A stretch of 56,457 nucleotides of DNA from Sulfidibacterium sp964473895 (lineage in GTDB: Bacteria; Bacteroidota; Bacteroidia; Bacteroidales; F082). This document shows positions 52,086 to 56,457 of this stretch, in pieces (position 1 is the first letter of the stretch; every line of letters begins with the position of its first letter). The notes below the pieces were generated by a model, which saw nothing but the letters and a program-made list of their open reading frames with translations, was not told the DNA's origin and did no database searches. The DNA lies in contig CAYYRE010000003.1 in NCBI GenBank assembly GCA_964473895.1, positions 1 through 56,457 on the forward strand. The letters run 5' to 3'. The position numbers were made by a program, and so were the translations under genes.

Positions 52086-52230
52086 AGCAGCGATAGAAGC
52101 GGCAGCCCGCAGACGGCAGTGCCCGTGAAGCTGTGGCGGGCGGCGCGACAGGGAAGCGCCCGCCCGCCACATAGCGGAACGGCACTGCCGGCGAGGACTA
52201 TAGCGAATAGCGCGGCCGCTGCCCGTAAAA
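52086..52230. repeat. GC-rich palindromic intergenic repeat, copy B
   Basis: Between convergent genes. Nested stems: CGGCAGTGCC (52114-52123) / GGCACTGCCG (52181-52190) and GTGGCGGGCGG (52133-52143) / CCGCCCGCCAC (52160-52170). It shares with copy A (20964-21180) the blocks AGCGGATAG/AGCGATAG, GCCCGCAG, GGCG-GCGCGAC-GGAAGC and GAGGACTAT-AGCGAA in the same order. Likely a member of an interspersed repeat family; may also serve as terminator here. Confidence 0.65.
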
Positions 52231-52238
52231 CAAAAACA

Positions 52239-53117
52239 TTATATGGATACCCCCAGCCAGCTTTTGGCAAGAAAACCGATACCGAACGAAATGGCAGCCA
52301 CCCCGAGCGAGATGAGCGCCATGGTAAGAAAACGCTTTTTGAAATCAACCGTTTTGGCTACTGAAATGTAGTAATTGTAAGCGGCAATAATGAGCAGCGT
52401 CATCACCAGCATAAGGGCCATGGCGGTTTTGGGGGAAGCAAACACGAAATAGGGAAACACCAGCAGCAACACCGTAATGAGATAGGCGACTCCCGTATAA
52501 ATGGCGGCGGTTACGGGATGGACATCCTCTTTTTCTTCCTCTTCCTGGGAAGCAAGATAGCCTGATGCGGCCATAGACAACGCAGCGGCAATGCCCATAA
52601 TGAAGCCGGTTATACCAATCACGAGGTTGTCGTTGAAAGCAAAACTCAACCCCACGAGAGTACCGGTGAGTTCCACCAATGCATCGTTGAGACCCAATAC
52701 AATGGCCCCTACATAGGAGAGTCTTTTGTCGTTAAGAATACCGAGCAGTTCTTTTTCGTGGGCTTCTTCGTCCTGTGCAATACGACTCACCTCGGGATGT
52801 TCTTTGGCTGCCTCGTCGTAAAATTTCTGGGCATGGATTTCCCCGCTTTCCATAAGCTTCAACGAAAAGCTCAAACCAAAAATGCGGGCGAGGAAAACAT
52901 ACCAAAATACTTTCCAGCGATCCGGTTTCAGGGATACCTTGGTAATATTTTTCCAGGTATGGTAATGACGCAGTTCATCTTCGGCAATGCTTTTCAGGAT
53001 TTCCCTGTTTTTTTCATCGGGACACAAGCTGCTGAGACGGTCGTACACATGATATTCGGTTATTTCGGCCTTTTGCTGTGCGAGGTAAAGCGGACGGATC
53101 TTGTTTTGCATAACCAT
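52239..53117 (-). CDS. mbfA: MbfA-like ferritin/VIT1 fusion iron exporter
   Basis: 292 residues (or 290 from the second ATG at 53111). Residues about 1-135 are a ferritin-like/rubrerythrin domain with iron-ligand candidates in AEITEYHVYDRL, EDELRHYHTW, ESGEIHAQKFYDEA and DEEAHEKELL. Residues about 140-292 are a VIT1/CCC1 membrane domain with VGAIVLGLNDALVELTGTLVGLSFAF, a GYLASQEEEEKED loop and later helices. In rhizobia MbfA exports excess iron and protects against peroxide. The same function is inferred here from the domain order. Single-gene unit. Confidence 0.88.
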   Translation of the reverse strand: MVMQNKIRPLYLAQQKAEITEYHVYDRLSSLCPDEKNREILKSIAEDELRHYHTWKNITKVSLKPDRWKVFWYVFLARIFGLSFSLKLMESGEIHAQKFYDEAAKEHPEVSRIAQDEEAHEKELLGILNDKRLSYVGAIVLGLNDALVELTGTLVGLSFAFNDNLVIGITGFIMGIAAALSMAASGYLASQEEEEKEDVHPVTAAIYTGVAYLITVLLLVFPYFVFASPKTAMALMLVMTLLIIAAYNYYISVAKTVDFKKRFLTMALISLGVAAISFGIGFLAKSWLGVSI

Positions 53118-53142
53118 GAATTTAAGGTATCGTTTTCGCCGT

Positions 53143-53150
53143 CAAAAATA
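53143..53150 (-). promoter_or_regulatory. -7 element of the MbfA-like gene
   Basis: TATTTTTG on the reverse strand, 25 bp before the ATG at 53117. No clear -33. No obvious Fur-type palindrome was seen nearby. Confidence 0.45.
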
Positions 53151-53302
53151 GGGAAATGTTTCTGTTTGGGGAAGGCCACCGGTAAAATTACAAGAGGCCT
53201 TTGCAACCGGCAACAGGAGGTGGACAATGAGTTTCAGGGCATTTCAGGTTTTTGGGCATCTCTTTTTCAAAAAATTTTATCTTTACCCAAAAAATTTATT
53301 TT

Positions 53303-54169
53303 ATGTCGGTAGCCGAATCACCCTTTGTTTTCCGTCTGACCGCCCTGTTTGACCGTATTGAAAAAACCTGGGAAAGCCGGGGATTTATGAAAGTGCTGGC
53401 TTTTGCCCTTGTGGTGGTTTACCTGTTTGCCATTTTGCTCATTGTCCTGAAGCAAAACCACACGATTAACTGGCACTTTTTGCCCGACAACCCGTTTAAA
53501 GCCATCGAGTTGGCCTTTACCTTTTTACTTTTTTTTGAAGTTATCAGCCTGGTATTTTCGCTGGTAAAATCGGTTTCGGTATCCATGGAAGCCCAATTGC
53601 AAATCCTCTCGTTGATTTTGCTGAGAAATGCTTTCAAGCTGTTTGGTGAGTTTCCGGAAACATTACAATGGGAGGCCATTCATCAAAAGGTATTTTTTAT
53701 GTTTGCAGAAGCATTCGGCGCCTTGTTGATTTTTTCACTCATCATCTTGATTCGTCGCATCGACCGCCATAAATCCATTTGCCGGAACGATGAAGACCAA
53801 CTATCATTTATTAACATCAAAAAGCTGATTGCTTTTTTGTTACTCCTTATTTTTTTGGGACTTATTTTGTTGGACATCTATCATTTTTTCCGTCAGGAGG
53901 CGGTTTTTAACTTTTTCCATTATTTCTTTACCATATTGATTTTCAACGATATTTTGCTTGTCTTTATTGCTTTGCGTTACAGCAATCATTACCGGATTCT
54001 TTTCCGTAATTCGGGATTTGCGCTGGCGACCATTGTCATGCGGCTGGCTTTGGAGATCCGGGAACCGTTTAATGTATTGCTCGGTGTTTTGGCAGCTTGT
54101 TTTGTCTTGTTGCTTGTAGCGGCCTACAACCGCATTCCGCAAGCCTGGAAAGAAAATACCGAAGGATAG
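53303..54169 (+). CDS. Multi-pass membrane protein of unknown function
   Basis: 288 residues from the ATG at 53303; the frame opens at 53252 but the upstream residues are not protein-like. About seven hydrophobic helices (for example VLAFALVVVYLFAILLIVL, AIELAFTFLLFFEVISLVF, LIAFLLLLIFLGLILL, VLLGVLAACFVLLLVA) are seen. A charged middle loop (RRIDRHKSICRNDEDQ) separates two halves. No catalytic motif, signal peptide or known domain is recognised. It is 38 bp upstream of cysH but looks functionally unrelated. Confidence 0.75.
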   Translation: MSVAESPFVFRLTALFDRIEKTWESRGFMKVLAFALVVVYLFAILLIVLKQNHTINWHFLPDNPFKAIELAFTFLLFFEVISLVFSLVKSVSVSMEAQLQILSLILLRNAFKLFGEFPETLQWEAIHQKVFFMFAEAFGALLIFSLIILIRRIDRHKSICRNDEDQLSFINIKKLIAFLLLLIFLGLILLDIYHFFRQEAVFNFFHYFFTILIFNDILLVFIALRYSNHYRILFRNSGFALATIVMRLALEIREPFNVLLGVLAACFVLLLVAAYNRIPQAWKENTEG

Positions 54170-54207
54170 AAAATTCACTTATTTTTGCCGGAAAATATTT
54201 TTGATGC

Positions 54208-54915
54208 ATGACAACAGCAGAGCAGATCACCATTTGGAACAAGCAATTTGCCGGGGCTTCACCCGAGGAAGTCATTGCTTTTTTTCTGGAACACTTTAAA
54301 GATAAAATAGCCCTTTCGACCAGCATGGGGTTAGAAGACCAGGCACTGACCCACATGATCAGCCGGAGCCATCGGGATGCCCGGTTCTTTACGCTGGACA
54401 CGGGAAGGCTTTTTCCGGAAACCTACGATTTGATTGACCGTACCGCCAAGAAATATAAAATCAACATTGAAGTTTTTTTTCCGGAGGCAGCCGATGTGGA
54501 AAATATGGTAAAAGAAAAAGGGATCAACCTGTTTTACGACAGCATCGAAAACCGGAAACTTTGTTGCCATATTCGCAAAATAAAACCACTGTTACGGGCT
54601 ACCGAGGGGCTGGATGCCTGGATAACCGGATTGCGCCGCCAGCAGGCGGTTACGCGTCACAACCTACAAACGGTAGAATGGGATGACATCAACAAACTCA
54701 TCAAAATCAACCCGCTCATTGATTGGTCGGAACAACAGGTCTGGGATTATATAAACCGCTACAATGTCCCGGTAAATCCCCTGCACAAAAAAGGATTTGC
54801 CAGCATAGGTTGCCAGCCCTGTACCCGCGCTATTGAACCGGGCGAAGACATCCGCGCCGGACGCTGGTGGTGGGAAAATCCCGAAACCAAGGAGTGCGGG
54901 CTGCATAAACGTTAA
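54208..54915 (+). CDS. cysH: Adenylyl-sulfate / phosphoadenylyl-sulfate reductase
   Basis: 235 residues. PP-loop-type reductase of assimilatory sulfate reduction: IALSTSMGLEDQALTHM (34-50) and TLDTGRLFPETYDLID (62-77) for nucleotide binding, GLRRQQAVTR (141-150), and the catalytic ECGLH with Cys230. Cys119-Cys120 and Cys202-x-x-Cys205 form the CC...CxxC set that binds a 4Fe-4S cluster. This marks the enzyme as APS-type rather than PAPS-type. It supplies sulfite, in line with the sulfur amino-acid genes 2-5 kb upstream, though other cys genes are not in the window. Confidence 0.93.
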   Translation: MTTAEQITIWNKQFAGASPEEVIAFFLEHFKDKIALSTSMGLEDQALTHMISRSHRDARFFTLDTGRLFPETYDLIDRTAKKYKINIEVFFPEAADVENMVKEKGINLFYDSIENRKLCCHIRKIKPLLRATEGLDAWITGLRRQQAVTRHNLQTVEWDDINKLIKINPLIDWSEQQVWDYINRYNVPVNPLHKKGFASIGCQPCTRAIEPGEDIRAGRWWWENPETKECGLHKR

Positions 54916-54925
54916 CGTATTTTTT

Positions 54926-56248
54926 ATGGCGTTTGCCAAGACATCGTTAAACCGCGAAATCCTCCGGCTGGCAGTTCCCAACATTGTCAGTAATCTGACG
55001 GTTCCCCTACTGGGCATGGCCGATTATGCCCTGATGGGACACCTGAAACAGGACAGTGTTGTTTATGTGGGCGCCGTAGCCCTCGGCACCACTATTTTCA
55101 ACGTATTGTACATGAGTCTCGGTTTTTTGCGCATGGGGACCAGCGGATTTACAGCCCAGTCGTACGGTGCCCGCGATGAAAAAGCGCTGCACCTCGGCCT
55201 GCACCGGTCGTTATTGGTAGCGTTGCTGCTGGCAGCTGTTTTGATGTTGCTGCAATATCCCATACAATGGGTAGCCTTCCGGCTTCTTGACGGCACACCC
55301 CAGGTAACCCATCTGGCACGGCAATATTTTTACATTCGAATTTTTGCTGCTCCGGCCACCCTCATGTTGTACAGTTTTTACGGTTGGTTTCTCGGGATGC
55401 AAAATGCCCGCATTCCGATGACCATCGCCATTGTGGTGAACACCATGAACATCGGCTTGAATTTTTTGTTTGTCTTCGGTTTCGGGATGCATTCCAACGG
55501 CGTGGCGTTGGCCAGTGTACTGGCACAATACACCGGACTGTTTTTGGCCTTCCGGTTCCTGCACACGCGTTACCGTTCATACACCCGGCGTATTGCCGTC
55601 AAACTGTTGGCTCAAAAAGAAGGACTGCTTGTTTTTTTCAAAGTAAACGGTGATATTTTTGTGCGTACCCTTTTGCTCATCTTTGTTTTGACTTTTTTTA
55701 CGGGGGTTTCGGCCCGGATGGGTAATAAAATACTGGCTGTCAACACACTGCTTTTTCAGTTTTTCTTTTTCTTTTCCTATTTTGCCGATGGATTTGCTTT
55801 TGCCGGGGAAGCCCTTTCGGGGAAAGCCAAAGGCTCCGGAAACCGGCAACAACTCAAAACAACGGTTCGTCTTTTGTTTTTGTGGGGAGGCGGACTGGCA
55901 TTGATGACATCCCTGGCATATCTGGTGGGGTTAAAATATTTTCTGCACATACTCACTTCCAACCACGAAATCCTGTTGTTGTCACGTCATTATTTTTGGT
56001 GGGTCATCTGGCTGCCGGTGACCAGTATTGCCGCTTTTATTTGGGATGGAATTTATGTGGGGGTAACGGCATCGGCGGCCATGCGTAATACCATGATCCT
56101 TTCGGCCCTGCTGATTTTTCTTCCGGTATTTTATCTGTTGTACCCCCATTATGGCAACCACGGGTTGTGGGCGGCATTGCAGGTTTTTATGATCAGCCGG
56201 GGTGTTAGCATGTGGATTTTTTCGAAGCGGGCTGTTTATTCGTCCTAA
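54926..56248 (+). CDS. MATE family efflux transporter (DinF-like)
   Basis: 440 residues from the ATG at 54926, 10 bp after the cysH stop; the longer frame into cysH is discarded. Twelve helices are expected in two related halves. NREILRLAVPNIVSNLTVPLLGMADYALMGHL and GFLRMGTSGFTAQSYGARDEK are typical of the DinF branch. The late YFADGFAFAGEALSGKAKGSGN matches the second half's equivalent. It exports organic cations or other small molecules by Na+ or H+ antiport; the substrate is unknown. Confidence 0.88.
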   Translation: MAFAKTSLNREILRLAVPNIVSNLTVPLLGMADYALMGHLKQDSVVYVGAVALGTTIFNVLYMSLGFLRMGTSGFTAQSYGARDEKALHLGLHRSLLVALLLAAVLMLLQYPIQWVAFRLLDGTPQVTHLARQYFYIRIFAAPATLMLYSFYGWFLGMQNARIPMTIAIVVNTMNIGLNFLFVFGFGMHSNGVALASVLAQYTGLFLAFRFLHTRYRSYTRRIAVKLLAQKEGLLVFFKVNGDIFVRTLLLIFVLTFFTGVSARMGNKILAVNTLLFQFFFFFSYFADGFAFAGEALSGKAKGSGNRQQLKTTVRLLFLWGGGLALMTSLAYLVGLKYFLHILTSNHEILLLSRHYFWWVIWLPVTSIAAFIWDGIYVGVTASAAMRNTMILSALLIFLPVFYLLYPHYGNHGLWAALQVFMISRGVSMWIFSKRAVYSS

Positions 56249-56307
56249 AGCCGCCGATCCAAACTAATGCAACGAATAGTATCTGCATCCGGAAATAATT
56301 TTAAAGG

Positions 56308-56457
56308 ATGGGGATGAGCGCAAAACGAATGTGGAAAAGTTCCGGTATTGGGTTTGCTTTTTTTTTACCCTTTGTACCCTTCTTCTTTCTGCTTCCATCG
56401 GCAAAGGACAAAATGACACCCCCCTTGTTTGGCACAGCATTTGATTTGCCCTTGTCA
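56308..56457 (+). CDS. N-terminus of a secreted protein (partial, runs off the window)
   Basis: Open frame from ATG 56308 (or 56314) to the window edge with no stop. Residues: a basic start (SAKRMWKSS), a long hydrophobic stretch (GIGFAFFLPFVPFFFLLP), then SAKDKMTPPLFGTAFDLPLS. This looks like a signal peptide plus the start of a mature exported protein. The product cannot be named from about 50 residues. Confidence 0.5.
   Translation, partial: MGMSAKRMWKSSGIGFAFFLPFVPFFFLLPSAKDKMTPPLFGTAFDLPLS

Overview
The window looks like chromosomal DNA of a Bacteroidota bacterium, probably a marine or anaerobic Bacteroidales/Marinilabiliales-type organism. The evidence is a 1849-residue secreted protein with a type IX secretion (T9SS) sorting domain, a bTHX ribosomal protein, a fused E1 2-oxoacid dehydrogenase, outer-membrane barrel proteins, and starts that mostly lack Shine-Dalgarno sequences. 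Many genes are instead preceded by the Bacteroidota -7 promoter element TAnnTTTG. There is one assembly gap (100 N, 47041-47140). No rRNA, tRNA, CRISPR array, prophage or transposase gene was seen.

Layout. 1-8.5 kb: a barrel protein, 3-methyladenine glycosylase, HU, fmt, a TPR membrane protein, an operon of DUF4412-like protein, S9 peptidase and TrmH, then bTHX with a long lysine-rich tail. 8.5-12.9 kb: a MurD-type ligase overlapping a MurL-type epimerase, which suggests the variant peptidoglycan route (L-Glu added first, then epimerised), followed by YqgE, peptide deformylase and RuvX. 13-18.8 kb: surface polysaccharide genes (methyltransferase, fused GT2, Wzx-like flippase), a barrel protein and a DUF4136 lipoprotein. 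18.8-24.8 kb: fused E1, SucD, MnmE and a serine hydrolase. 24.9-31.8 kb: a membrane-bound AraC regulator next to a giant T9SS cargo gene, with tandem 21-bp-spaced operator-like repeats between them. 31.9-38.7 kb: a compact operon (tandem SCP2-like protein, class III aminotransferase, split transketolase, second SCP2-like protein, Crp/Fnr regulator) divergent from an MFS transporter. A palindrome CTTGACA-TT-TGTCAAG in the shared promoter region suits that regulator. 38.7-44.2 kb: an RND efflux operon. 44.6-49.2 kb: a DNA-repair neighbourhood (exonuclease/GIY-YIG fusion, self-cleaving XRE-S24 repressor, DinB) interrupted by a GxxExxY gene inside repeat arrays. 49.3-56.5 kb: sulfur amino-acid genes (a six-cysteine leader peptide, CBS/CysK-like enzyme, cystathionine gamma-lyase/synthase, CysH), an MbfA-like iron exporter, a membrane protein and a MATE exporter.

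The most novel-looking items are the cysteine leader peptide before the transsulfuration genes (49375-49443), the Crp/Fnr-linked transketolase-aminotransferase-SCP2 operon, and the MurD/MurL pair. All assignments come from reading the sequence; no database search was run.
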